From contig NZ_JAUSUT010000001.1 of NCBI RefSeq assembly GCF_030814215.1, positions 7,130,001 to 7,194,000 on the forward strand: DNA of 64,000 nt. Direction: 5' to 3'. The position numbers were made by a program, and so were the translations under genes. Position 1 is the stretch's first letter; each line of letters starts with the position of its first letter. Shown here one piece after another: positions 34,548 to 42,792 of the stretch. The notes under the pieces are model-generated. The model saw nothing but the letters and a program-made list of their open reading frames with translations, searched no databases and was not told the origin of the DNA. The DNA comes from Amycolatopsis thermophila (GTDB lineage: Bacteria; Actinomycetota; Actinomycetes; Mycobacteriales; Pseudonocardiaceae).

Positions 34548-34582
34548 ACGCGGCCGAGCGTCTCGGGGCGCGCATACCTAGG
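34548..34582. repeat. Right copy of the imperfect direct repeat
   Basis: This copy matches 34262-34295 except for G to T at one place and AC for C before CTAGG. It includes the stop codon of the small membrane protein gene on the minus strand (34578-34580). Two copies of about 34 bp are far longer than an IS target duplication, so they reflect a separate duplication or recombination around the insertion site. Confidence 0.7.
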
Positions 34583-34877
34583 CGGCCGGGTACGCCCGGC
34601 CGCCCTCGGCCGGTGCGGGCATGAGCAGCCGCGCGTAGATCAGCCCCAGCAGGCCGAATCCCGCCAGGGCGGCGCCGAGTGGCCGGCCGGAGGGTTCGAC
34701 CGGGGCGCAGTCCTGGTGGTCCGAGCTCCCCAGCAGCTCGGCGGGGTCGCACGGGGTTCCGGCCGGGGTGACGAACGCGGGTCCGGCAGAGAGCTCGACC
34801 ACCGAGCGGAACAGGACGAACGCCCCGATCGCGATGGCCGCGACGCTGATGATCGCGACAACGGTGCGTGGGGCCAC
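34578..34877 (-). CDS. Small two-helix membrane protein
   Basis: This protein has an N-terminal membrane helix (TVVAIISVAAIAIGAFVLF), a short extracytoplasmic loop with two cysteines that could pair, and a second helix near the C-terminus (GAALAGFGLLGLIYARLL). I do not recognise a family. I favour the GTG at 34877 because GAGGAG lies 6 bp upstream; an ATG at 34910 adds 11 residues but has no ribosome site. Its last codons overlap one copy of the direct repeat, so its 3' end may have been reshaped by the nearby insertion event. Confidence 0.55.
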   Translation of the reverse strand: MAPRTVVAIISVAAIAIGAFVLFRSVVELSAGPAFVTPAGTPCDPAELLGSSDHQDCAPVEPSGRPLGAALAGFGLLGLIYARLLMPAPAEGGRAYPAA

Positions 34878-35100
34878 GGGCTGCTCCTCGGCTGGTGTGG
34901 AGTCGATCATTCGTCGCGCACGCCGGGGCGTTCGTTACCGCCGGCCGGCACCGTCGCCGCCGGGCCCGAAATGTCCATGATCGACGTTACCGATCCGCCG
35001 GTCAGCACGCGTTCCGCCGCCGTTCACCCGGCGGGCCGGGCGGAGTCACTTGCCGTACCTAAGTTTCTGAGGCCGACCTGTGAAGGAGCTGAGGAAACCC

Positions 35101-36021
35101 ATGCAGACCGTCCGGGCTCGCGGGATCAGCAAGTACTTCGGTGACGTCGTCGCGCTCGACGGGGTCGACCTGGACGTGGCCCCGGGACAGATCCACGGCC
35201 TCGTGGGCCCCAACGGGGCGGGCAAGACGACCTTGCTCGGCCTGCTGCTGGGCCTCGCCGCCGCCGACGAGGGCACCCTCGAGATCCTGGGCGCGCCGGC
35301 CCCGGCCGCGCCCGGCGGTGTCGCCGGGTTCGTCGACGGGCCCGGCCTCTACCCCTCGCTGACCGCGCGCCAGAACCTGGCCGCGCTGGCCCGTCTCCGC
35401 GGTCGCGACGCGCGCACGGCCGGCATCGACGACGTGCTCGGCCAGGTCGGGCTCACCGACGTCGCCGACGACCGGGTGCGCGGGTTCTCCCTCGGCATGC
35501 GCCAGCGGCTGGGCCTCGCCGCGGCGCTGCTCACCGCGCCCCGGCTGCTGGTGCTCGACGAGCCGTCGAACGGCCTCGACCCCGCCGGCAAGAAGCACGT
35601 CCACACCGTCCTGCACCGGCTGGCGGACGAGGGCACCACCGTGGTCCTGTCCAGCCACCGCATGGACGACCTCGAGGCGTTGTGCGCCGAGGTCACCATC
35701 CTCGCCACCGGGCGGGTCGTCTTCTCCGGCCCGCTGGGCAAACTCGCGGCCGAGAGCCGGGAACTGGAGTACCGGCTGCGCACCCCCGACCCGGACGCGG
35801 CGCGCGGGATCGCCGCCGGCACCCCCGGCCTCCACCTCTGCGACGACGCGGCACGGCACGCCGGCGACGCGCTCGTGGTGCGCGCCCCGGTGCCCGCCCT
35901 CGACGACCTGGTGGCCCGGCTCGTCCGCGCGGGCATCGCGGTGCGCGAGCTCGCCCCGGTCGTCTCGCCGCTGGAAGCCGCGTTCCTCGCCCTCACCGAG
36001 CACCAGGAGTCCAGCCGATGA
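35101..36021 (+). CDS. ABC transporter ATP-binding protein (ABC-2 exporter type)
   Basis: This 306-aa ATPase has Walker A GPNGAGKTT near residue 40, the ABC signature FSLGMRQRLGLA, Walker B LLVLDEPSNGLDP and the switch His in LSSHRMDD. The C-terminal extension of about 80 residues is usual for CcmA/DrrA-like or bacteriocin-immunity ATPases. The ATG at 35101 has GAGGAA upstream; an in-frame GTG lies 7 codons earlier. The permease follows with a 4-bp overlap (ATGA), so the two form an exporter. Confidence 0.93.
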   Translation: MQTVRARGISKYFGDVVALDGVDLDVAPGQIHGLVGPNGAGKTTLLGLLLGLAAADEGTLEILGAPAPAAPGGVAGFVDGPGLYPSLTARQNLAALARLRGRDARTAGIDDVLGQVGLTDVADDRVRGFSLGMRQRLGLAAALLTAPRLLVLDEPSNGLDPAGKKHVHTVLHRLADEGTTVVLSSHRMDDLEALCAEVTILATGRVVFSGPLGKLAAESRELEYRLRTPDPDAARGIAAGTPGLHLCDDAARHAGDALVVRAPVPALDDLVARLVRAGIAVRELAPVVSPLEAAFLALTEHQESSR

Positions 36022-37370
36022 CCGCGACCCTCCCCGCCGGCGCATCCGCCGCGCGCCCCGTCCCGGTCGCCCGCGGGTACCGCTTCGAGCTGGTCAAGCT
36101 GACCTCCCAGTGGCGGATCCGGCTGCTGGTCCTGGCGTGCTGGATCGCGCCCGCGGTGTTCGTCGCCGCGGTGAGCGTGCAGAGCTCGCTGCCGGTGGAC
36201 ACCCTCTTCGGCCGGTGGATGAACGCCACCGGCTGGGCGGGACCGCTGGTGGTGCTCGGGTTCGCGGGCACCTACGCGCTTCCCCTGCTGACCTCGGTGG
36301 TCGCCGGTGACGTGTTCGCCTCCGAGGACCGCCTCGGCACGTGGCGCCACCTGCTGGTGGCGGTGCGGTCGCCGGGGCGGATCTTCGCCGCCAAGGCGCT
36401 GGCCAGCCTCACGGTCATCCTCGTGCTGGTCGCCGGCATGGCCGTCTCCAGCGCCGTCGGCGGGGTTCTGGCCGTCGGCAGCCGCGGGCTGGTCGGGCTC
36501 GACGGGCACCTGCTCGCCCCGGCGGACGCGGCCGGGAAGGTGTTCCTCGCCTGGGTCTGCGTGCTCGCCCCGACCCTGGCGCTGGCCGCGATCGGCCTGC
36601 TCGGGTCCGTCGCGCTGGGACGGTCGCCGATGGGACTGCTGCTGCCCGCCGTGGTCGCGCTGGTGCTGGCGCTCACCCAGATGCTGCCGCTGCCGGTCGC
36701 GGTGCGCCTGGCCCTCCCGAGCTACGCCTTCATCGCCTGGAACGGCCTGTTCACCGCTCCCGCACAGGCCGGCCCGCTGCTGATCAGCGTCGCCACCGGT
36801 CTGGTGTGGACGGTGGTCGCGACCGCGCTGGCCTACCTGGTGTTCCGGCGCCGGGACTTCACCAACCTCACCGACGACGGCTCCGCCCGTCGCGCGCTCA
36901 CCCTCGGCGCACTCCCGCTGGCCGGGCTCCTCGCCGTCACCATCGGGATCGTCGCGATCGCCGTGCCGGCCGCGGGCTCCGGGATCGGGCAGGACAAGCT
37001 CGAGCGGTCGGTCGCCACCGCGTTCGCCCACCTCTACCGCCTGCAGACCGCGCAGCTCAACCGGCCGGACGTCACCGAGGAGCAACTGGGCGCCACGGCG
37101 GCCTGCACCAAGGGGGACGGCCTGGTCGCCCCCGACGGCCCGGGCAACGACTGGCGCTGCGTCGTCTCCTGGCACCTCCCCGGCATCGAGGCCACCGGTA
37201 CCGCGATCTACCAGCTCGACGTCACCCCGGACGGCCGGTTCGTGGCCGACGGCGACGGGCCGAAGGAAGTCAACGGCTACTTCCAGGTGCACACCCCCAC
37301 CGGGGACACCCCGAACCCCCTCTGGCAGTTCGACGGCAGTGTCGGACTCCTCCCCACCACGAAGGGATAG
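36018..37370 (+). CDS. ABC-2 type permease with large extracytoplasmic C-terminal domain
   Basis: The 450-aa product has six membrane segments between residues 30 and 330, with a cytoplasmic loop containing FASEDRLGTWRHLLVAVRSPGRIFAAKAL. After the last helix (LLAVTIGIVAIAVPAAGSG) comes an approximately 125-residue polar domain outside the cell with two cysteines (in TAACTKGD and DWRCVVSW) that may pair. That domain is unusual for ABC-2 permeases. The gene is coupled to the ATPase by ATGA and is followed after 3 bp by the secreted phosphoesterase gene, so all three are one operon. Confidence 0.88.
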   Translation: MTATLPAGASAARPVPVARGYRFELVKLTSQWRIRLLVLACWIAPAVFVAAVSVQSSLPVDTLFGRWMNATGWAGPLVVLGFAGTYALPLLTSVVAGDVFASEDRLGTWRHLLVAVRSPGRIFAAKALASLTVILVLVAGMAVSSAVGGVLAVGSRGLVGLDGHLLAPADAAGKVFLAWVCVLAPTLALAAIGLLGSVALGRSPMGLLLPAVVALVLALTQMLPLPVAVRLALPSYAFIAWNGLFTAPAQAGPLLISVATGLVWTVVATALAYLVFRRRDFTNLTDDGSARRALTLGALPLAGLLAVTIGIVAIAVPAAGSGIGQDKLERSVATAFAHLYRLQTAQLNRPDVTEEQLGATAACTKGDGLVAPDGPGNDWRCVVSWHLPGIEATGTAIYQLDVTPDGRFVADGDGPKEVNGYFQVHTPTGDTPNPLWQFDGSVGLLPTTKG

Positions 37371-37373
37371 TCA

Positions 37374-40133
37374 ATGCAGGTAACACGCCGCAGACGGCGT
37401 GCCGGGACGGGCCGGCCGGGCATCCTCGGCCGGACCGGTCGCCGCACCCGGCTCGCCACGGCGGGCACGACCACGCTGGCGCTCGTCGTCACCGGCACCG
37501 GCATCGGTGTCGCCCAGACCCAGCAGTTCGGCGACGACCAGGTCGGCCAGGTCACCGACCGGGGTCAGGTCGTCTCCGCCGACCAGTACGTCGACCCGAT
37601 CGGCGACCGGCTCGTCCTGAACAACGGCAAGATCATGTCGTCCACGGTCAGCCCGGACGGCACCCACCTCGCCGCCTCGATCACCGACGGCGGCCTGGCC
37701 CTGTCCATCGTGGACCTCAAGAGCTGGAAGGTGCAGCAGCTCGTCGGCAACTCCGCGTCGGCGAACCTGCGCATCCCGGGCAACGACGTGGGGCAGGAAG
37801 GCCCCACCTACTCCCCCGACGGCAAGCAGCTGTGGCTCGGCCAGACCGACGGCTACCGCAGGTTCACCGTGAACCCGGACGGCAGCGTCGCGAACCCCAC
37901 CTTCGTCGCCATCCCGGCGGACGGCCCGCGCCACGCGCTCGTCGGCGAGGCCGTGTTCTCCCCCGACGGGTCCACTGTGTACTCCGCGGTCAACGGCCAG
38001 AACCGGGTGGTCGCCATCAACGCGGCGACCGGCGCGATCCAGCAGAGCTGGGCCGTGGGCAACGCGCCGCGGGACCTGGTGCAGGTCGGCACCAAGCTCT
38101 ACGTCAGCAACGAGGGCGGCCGCCCGGCCCAGCCGGGTGAGTCCACGCTGAACTCCTACAACACGCAGGTCCCGGCCGACCCGGCCACCGGTGCCACCAC
38201 CACCGGCACGGTCAGCGTCCTCGACCTGGCGAACCCGGCCGCCGCGCCGCGCAGCATCGACGTCGGCCTGCACCCGACGGCCCTGTACGCCAAGAACGGC
38301 GCGGTGTTCGTCACCAACACCGCCACCAACGACGTCTCGGTCATCGACACCGGCAGCGACAAGGTCGTCCAGACCATCGCCACCCAGCCGTGGCCGGAGT
38401 CGTCCGTGGGCTACGAGCCCGACGGGGTGACCCTCACCGACGACGGGCACCTGCTGGTGACGCTCGGCCGCGCCAACGCGGTCGCCGTGTACCGCTACAC
38501 CAGCCCGCTCGAGCCGGTCAGCTACGTCGGCCTGCTCCCGGCCGACTACTTCCCCGCCGAGATCACCACGGTCGGCAACGACGTCCTGGTGTCCAACACC
38601 CGCGGCATCGACGCCCGCCGCCCCACCACCGCGGCCGGGCACGCCACCCACGACACGACCGCCAGCCTGCAGAAGTTCCAGCTGCCCAGCGACGCGGCCA
38701 TCCACGGCTACACCGCGAAGGTCTTCCAGCAGAACGGGTGGATCGGCAACTCGGTGCAGCTCGCCAAGGACAACGGCAACAAGACGCCGGTGCCGGTGCC
38801 GCAGAAGCTCGGCGAGCCCTCGACGATCAACCACGTGTTCCTCATCGTCAAGGAGAACCGGACCTACGACCAGGTCTTCGGTGACATGCCGGAGGGCAAC
38901 GGCGCCCCGGCGCTGGCGCAGTTCGGCGAGAACGTGACGCCGAACCAGCACGCGCTGGCCCGCCAGTTCGGGCTGTACGACAACACCTACGACATCGGCA
39001 CGAACTCCGCCGAGGGCCACAACTGGCTGATGCAGGCCGACAACCCGGAGTACACCGAGTCCTCGGCGGGCGAGTACACCCGCAGCTACGACACCGAGGA
39101 CGACGCGCTCGGCCACCAGCGGACGGGCTTCATCTGGTCCGGCGCCCAGGCGGCGGGCAAGTCGGTGCGCGACTTCGGCGAGTTCCAGCAGTTCCTGACC
39201 AAGCCGGCGGGCGCGACCTGGCAGAACCTGTACTGCGACACGAAGAACATGCAGGCGACCGGCCAGAACACCGCGTACCCGATGGTGTCGTCCTCGCCGA
39301 TCCCGTCGCTCAACGACGTGTCGGTGCACGGGTTCCCGAAGTTCGACACCAGCGTGCCGGACATCTACCGGGCCGAGATCTGGAAGCGTGACTTCGCGCA
39401 GAACGGGCCGGCGAACCTGAACATGTTCTGGCTCTCCAGCGACCACACCGGTGGTCCGCCGAGCGGTGCCGCCCAGGTCGCGGACAACGACGCCGCGGTC
39501 GGCGAGATCGTCGACACGATCTCGCACAGCCCGTACTGGAAGGACTCGGCGATCTTCGTCGTGGAGGACGACTCGCAGGCCGGCCTCGACCACATCGACG
39601 GCCACCGGGCCCCGATCCAGATCATCAGCCCGTGGGCCCAGCACGGGGTCGTGGACAGCCGCTACTACTCGCAGATCACGATGATCCGGACGATCGAGCA
39701 GATCCTCGGGATCCACCCGATGAACCAGAAGGACAGCGCGGCGACCCCGATGACCGCGGCGTTCACCCAGACGCCGGACTTCACGCCGTTCACCGCGCTG
39801 CCCAACCGGACGTCGCTGACGGCGGGCCTGAAGACGCTGCCGCCGTGCGGCGCGGACGTCCCCGCGCCGCAGAACCCCACCGCCGCGGCCGTCGCGGCGG
39901 ACACGGTGCCGGCGGACAAGCAGCAGGTGGCGGCCCAGTGGGCGGAGTGGCAGACTTACCAGCGGCTGACCGGTCCGGACGCGGTGCCGGACTTCGCCAA
40001 CCCGGCGCAGATGGACCACTTCACGTGGTACCAGACGCACGGATGGGCCCAGCCCTACCCCGGCGAGGACCGGATCTACGCCCCGGAGCAGGTCCCGGGC
40101 GCCTACATCCCGTCGTCGGAGTCCGACGGCTGA
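37374..40133 (+). CDS. Secreted beta-propeller/phosphoesterase (alkaline phosphatase superfamily) protein
   Basis: The 919-aa protein starts with an Arg-rich signal peptide (core TLALVVTGTGIGVAQ). Residues 60-470 form a YncE-like beta-propeller with repeated SPDG and VVAIN/VSVID blades. Residues about 480-830 are a phosphoesterase domain (NHVFLIVKENRTYDQVFGD, EGHNWLMQ, FWLSSDHTGG, FVVEDDSQAGLDHIDGHRAPIQIISPW) of the acid phosphatase/phospholipase C family, with metal ligands in the ENRTYD and DDxxxxxDHxDGHR motifs. It is third in the ABC exporter operon. A role in envelope phosphate metabolism or modifying an exported compound is possible; the substrate is unknown. Confidence 0.88.
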   Translation: MQVTRRRRRAGTGRPGILGRTGRRTRLATAGTTTLALVVTGTGIGVAQTQQFGDDQVGQVTDRGQVVSADQYVDPIGDRLVLNNGKIMSSTVSPDGTHLAASITDGGLALSIVDLKSWKVQQLVGNSASANLRIPGNDVGQEGPTYSPDGKQLWLGQTDGYRRFTVNPDGSVANPTFVAIPADGPRHALVGEAVFSPDGSTVYSAVNGQNRVVAINAATGAIQQSWAVGNAPRDLVQVGTKLYVSNEGGRPAQPGESTLNSYNTQVPADPATGATTTGTVSVLDLANPAAAPRSIDVGLHPTALYAKNGAVFVTNTATNDVSVIDTGSDKVVQTIATQPWPESSVGYEPDGVTLTDDGHLLVTLGRANAVAVYRYTSPLEPVSYVGLLPADYFPAEITTVGNDVLVSNTRGIDARRPTTAAGHATHDTTASLQKFQLPSDAAIHGYTAKVFQQNGWIGNSVQLAKDNGNKTPVPVPQKLGEPSTINHVFLIVKENRTYDQVFGDMPEGNGAPALAQFGENVTPNQHALARQFGLYDNTYDIGTNSAEGHNWLMQADNPEYTESSAGEYTRSYDTEDDALGHQRTGFIWSGAQAAGKSVRDFGEFQQFLTKPAGATWQNLYCDTKNMQATGQNTAYPMVSSSPIPSLNDVSVHGFPKFDTSVPDIYRAEIWKRDFAQNGPANLNMFWLSSDHTGGPPSGAAQVADNDAAVGEIVDTISHSPYWKDSAIFVVEDDSQAGLDHIDGHRAPIQIISPWAQHGVVDSRYYSQITMIRTIEQILGIHPMNQKDSAATPMTAAFTQTPDFTPFTALPNRTSLTAGLKTLPPCGADVPAPQNPTAAAVAADTVPADKQQVAAQWAEWQTYQRLTGPDAVPDFANPAQMDHFTWYQTHGWAQPYPGEDRIYAPEQVPGAYIPSSESDG

Positions 40134-40150
40134 TCCACCCCGCGAGGTGA

Positions 40151-40181
40151 CCCCTGGCCGGCCCCGCCGGCCAGGGGTTTT
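40151..40181 (+). terminator. Strong intrinsic terminator after the phosphoesterase operon
   Basis: CCCCTGGCCGGC at 40151-40162 pairs perfectly with GCCGGCCAGGGG at 40166-40177 around a 3-nt loop and is followed by TTTT. It lies 17 bp after the phosphoesterase stop and is the clearest intrinsic terminator in the window. Confidence 0.9.
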
Positions 40182-40374
40182 CCACGTCCGGGCGGTGGTG
40201 GCTGGTGGGCCGGTTCCGGCACGGGACCTCGTTCACGCCGGATCGCCGATCGCGAGGACCGGCGCCCGTGGCCGCCGCGGGTTCCGGGGACCCCCGCCCG
40301 TGATCGGGGCCGGTCGCGGATTTTGACGAAATCTTGAGCACCGTCCACCCGGGACTCCGGGGCCGGTTCGTGCC

Positions 40375-40380
40375 GACAAT
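40375..40380 (+). promoter_or_regulatory. Possible -10 element for a leaderless KimA-like transcript
   Basis: GACAAT at 40375-40380 lies 5 bp before the ATG at 40386, and no ribosome site precedes that ATG. Close spacing suggests leaderless transcription. No well-placed -35 box is visible. Confidence 0.3.
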
Positions 40381-40385
40381 GACCC

Positions 40386-42716
40386 ATGGTCCTCGCACGG
40401 GAACGGGACGCCGCCACACCGGCCCTGCCGGAGGAGTCGCTCGGCTATGTGCTCAAACGGATCCTGCTCGGGCGGCCGCTGATCACCAGCCGCCTGCACG
40501 CCGAGCGGCTGTCCAATCCGGTAGCGCTGGGCGTGCTGTCGCCGGACGCGATCTCCTCCTCCGCTTACGGCACCGAGGAGATCCTGCTCGAACTGCTGCC
40601 CTACGCCGGGTTGGCGGCATTCGCCCTGGTTATCCCGATCACCGGGATCATCCTGTTCATCCTGGTGCTGGTGACCCTGTCCTATCGGCAGGTCGTGGTG
40701 GCCTACACGCGCGCGGGCGGCTCCTACATCGTCGCGCGGGACAACTTCGGGCCACGGTTCGCGCAGGTCGCCGCCGCGGCGCTGCTGATCGACTACGTGG
40801 TCACCGTCGCCGTGCAGACCGCCGCCGGCACGGTCGCGGTGGCGTCGGCCGTCCCGGCGCTCGGCCCCTACCACCTGGAGATCACGATCGGGATCGTGGC
40901 GCTGCTGTGCTACGTCAACCTGCGCGGTCTGCGCGAGGCCGGCCGGCCGTTCGCGATCCCCACGTACTTCTTCGCCGGCATGGTCGGGCTGATGATCGTG
41001 GTGGGCGTGGTGCGCGCGGCGCTGGGAAGCCTGTCCCGCTACGACCCGGCCCAGCTGCCCGGCACGGTCGCCGTGCACCAGGGCAACGGTCTGGTGATGG
41101 GCGCGACGGTCCTGGTGGTGCTGCGGGCGTTCGCCAACGGCGGGTCGTCGCTGACCGGTGTCGAGGCGATCTCCAACACGGTGAGCGCGTTCCGCAAGCC
41201 GCAGGGCCGCAACGCGCGGCTCGTGCTGACCGTGATGGCGTCGATCCTCGGGTTTCTCGTCGCCGGGGTGTCCTTCCTGGCATTCGTCACCCACGCGACC
41301 CCGTACGCGGACGGGTATCCTTCGGTGCTGTCGCAGGAGGCCCGGCTGGTGTTCGGCCACGGCGCGGTGGGCACCGTGCTGTACGGCGCCCTGCAGGCCG
41401 CCTCCGCCCTGATCCTCTACACCGGCGCGAACACCAGCTTCAACGGGTTCCCGTTCCTGGCGAGTTTCGTCGCCGAGGACCGGTTCCTGCCGCGGCAGCT
41501 GACCCGGCGCGGGCACCGGCTGGTGTTCTCCAACGGCATCCTGGTGCTGGCGGCACTGTCGATCGCGCTGCTGCTGGTCACCGGGGGGTCGGTCAACGGC
41601 CTGGTGCCGTTCTACGCGATCGGGGTGTTCACCGGGTTCGCGGTCGCCGGGTTCGGCATGACCCGCCACCACCTGCGGCTCCGCGAACCGGGCTGGCGAC
41701 GCCGGCTCGCGATCAACCTCTCGGCCGGCGTGCTCGCCACGGTCGTCGTCGGCATCTTCGCGGTCGCGAAGTTCACCGAGGGCGCGTGGCTCATCGTCGT
41801 GGTGTTCCCGGTGCTGGTGTTCGTGCTCATCCGGCTCAACCGCGAGTACCGGCTGGAGGAAGCGGTGCTGGACCGGGTCCGGGACGACCCCGCCCGTGCG
41901 ACGAACTACGCGCGGCACCAGGTCTTCATCCTCGTCAACACCGCCGACCTCGCGGTGACGGAAACCGTGCGGTACGCGCGCAACCTGCGCGGATCGGAGC
42001 AGACGGCGGTGCACTTCATGCTGGACCGGGTGCACGCCGAACGCCTGCAGCAGCGGTGGCAGCGGCTCGGCCTGGACCTGCCACTGCGCATTGTGGACTG
42101 CCCGGACCGGCGGCTCAGCCGCGCCGCGCAGAAACTGGTCGCCGAGGCCGCCCGCGAGCACGACACGGGTGTCACCGTGCTGCTGCCGCGGCGCACGTAC
42201 TCCCCCGTGCTGGGCCGCTTGCTGCACGACCGCACCGCCGACCGGATCGCCAAGGGCGTCAGCCAGGTCGACCACGCCGCGGCCACCATCGTGCCGTTCG
42301 ACGTGCAGCGGCGGATCCGGCGCTTCTTCCCGGAGCTACCGGAGGAACGCGTCACCGCCGCGGTCGAGCGGCTCGCCGACCGCATCGCCGGCACCCCGGC
42401 CGCCGCCGACCTCGCGGAAACGCCGCCGCCCCCGCCCGATGTGGTGCCCATCGCCGCGCTGCGCGAGGGCCGGGCGGCCACGATCGCCGGGCGTCTGCAC
42501 GAGCTGCGGCTCGTCCACACCGACCACGAACCCCGGCTGGTCGGCCGGCTCGTCGACGCCACCGGCGAGGTCACCGTCGAGTTCGCGCCCTCCGCCCGCG
42601 GCCTGGAGGTCGGGCGCCTGCTGCGCGTCACCGGCGAGGTCGGCGCCGGGGACGACGGTCTGGTGGTGCACGAGGCGCGGCACCGCATCCAGCCCGAACC
42701 CGGCGACGAGACGTGA
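40386..42716 (+). CDS. KimA-like APC-superfamily potassium importer with C-terminal OB-fold domain
   Basis: The first 500 residues form a 12-helix APC-superfamily transporter whose N-terminal LSNPVALGVLSPDAISSSAYGTEEIL matches KimA (YdaO)-type proton/potassium symporters. A cytoplasmic domain of about 190 residues follows (RHQVFILVNTADLAVTETV, then a universal-stress-like alternation), as in KimA, where it binds c-di-AMP. The last 80 residues (after DVVPIAALREGRAATIAGRLHEL) look like an OB fold, not found in KimA itself. In mycobacteria an APC permease (Rv2690c) and a separate OB-fold protein lie in the ceoBC potassium locus, so this may be a fusion of those two. The potassium role is inference from family. 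Confidence 0.75.
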   Translation: MVLARERDAATPALPEESLGYVLKRILLGRPLITSRLHAERLSNPVALGVLSPDAISSSAYGTEEILLELLPYAGLAAFALVIPITGIILFILVLVTLSYRQVVVAYTRAGGSYIVARDNFGPRFAQVAAAALLIDYVVTVAVQTAAGTVAVASAVPALGPYHLEITIGIVALLCYVNLRGLREAGRPFAIPTYFFAGMVGLMIVVGVVRAALGSLSRYDPAQLPGTVAVHQGNGLVMGATVLVVLRAFANGGSSLTGVEAISNTVSAFRKPQGRNARLVLTVMASILGFLVAGVSFLAFVTHATPYADGYPSVLSQEARLVFGHGAVGTVLYGALQAASALILYTGANTSFNGFPFLASFVAEDRFLPRQLTRRGHRLVFSNGILVLAALSIALLLVTGGSVNGLVPFYAIGVFTGFAVAGFGMTRHHLRLREPGWRRRLAINLSAGVLATVVVGIFAVAKFTEGAWLIVVVFPVLVFVLIRLNREYRLEEAVLDRVRDDPARATNYARHQVFILVNTADLAVTETVRYARNLRGSEQTAVHFMLDRVHAERLQQRWQRLGLDLPLRIVDCPDRRLSRAAQKLVAEAAREHDTGVTVLLPRRTYSPVLGRLLHDRTADRIAKGVSQVDHAAATIVPFDVQRRIRRFFPELPEERVTAAVERLADRIAGTPAAADLAETPPPPPDVVPIAALREGRAATIAGRLHELRLVHTDHEPRLVGRLVDATGEVTVEFAPSARGLEVGRLLRVTGEVGAGDDGLVVHEARHRIQPEPGDET

Positions 42717-42792
42717 CCGGGGTCGCGGACTCACAGCGAATTTTCCACGGACGTGCTGGGCTGGACCGCGGGAGCGGACGAACGAGGGAGCG

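Noticed and set aside
34213-34580. Several short frames on both strands between the baeRF gene and the small membrane protein.
   Set aside because: They are pieces of the degenerate IS5-family transposase in shifted frames, not separate genes.
37371-40040. An 889-codon open frame on the minus strand opposite the phosphoesterase gene, and other long antisense frames (for example 547-2550, 4146-5558 and 14967-16694 on the plus strand).
   Set aside because: They mirror well-supported genes, are extremely Arg/Gly/His- or Val/Gln-rich without family motifs, and arise from the G+C-rich third positions of the true frame.
40182-40385. Possible c-di-AMP (ydaO-type) riboswitch before the KimA-like gene.
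   Set aside because: G-rich stretches are present but the conserved ydaO core segments cannot be aligned, and the gene looks leaderless.
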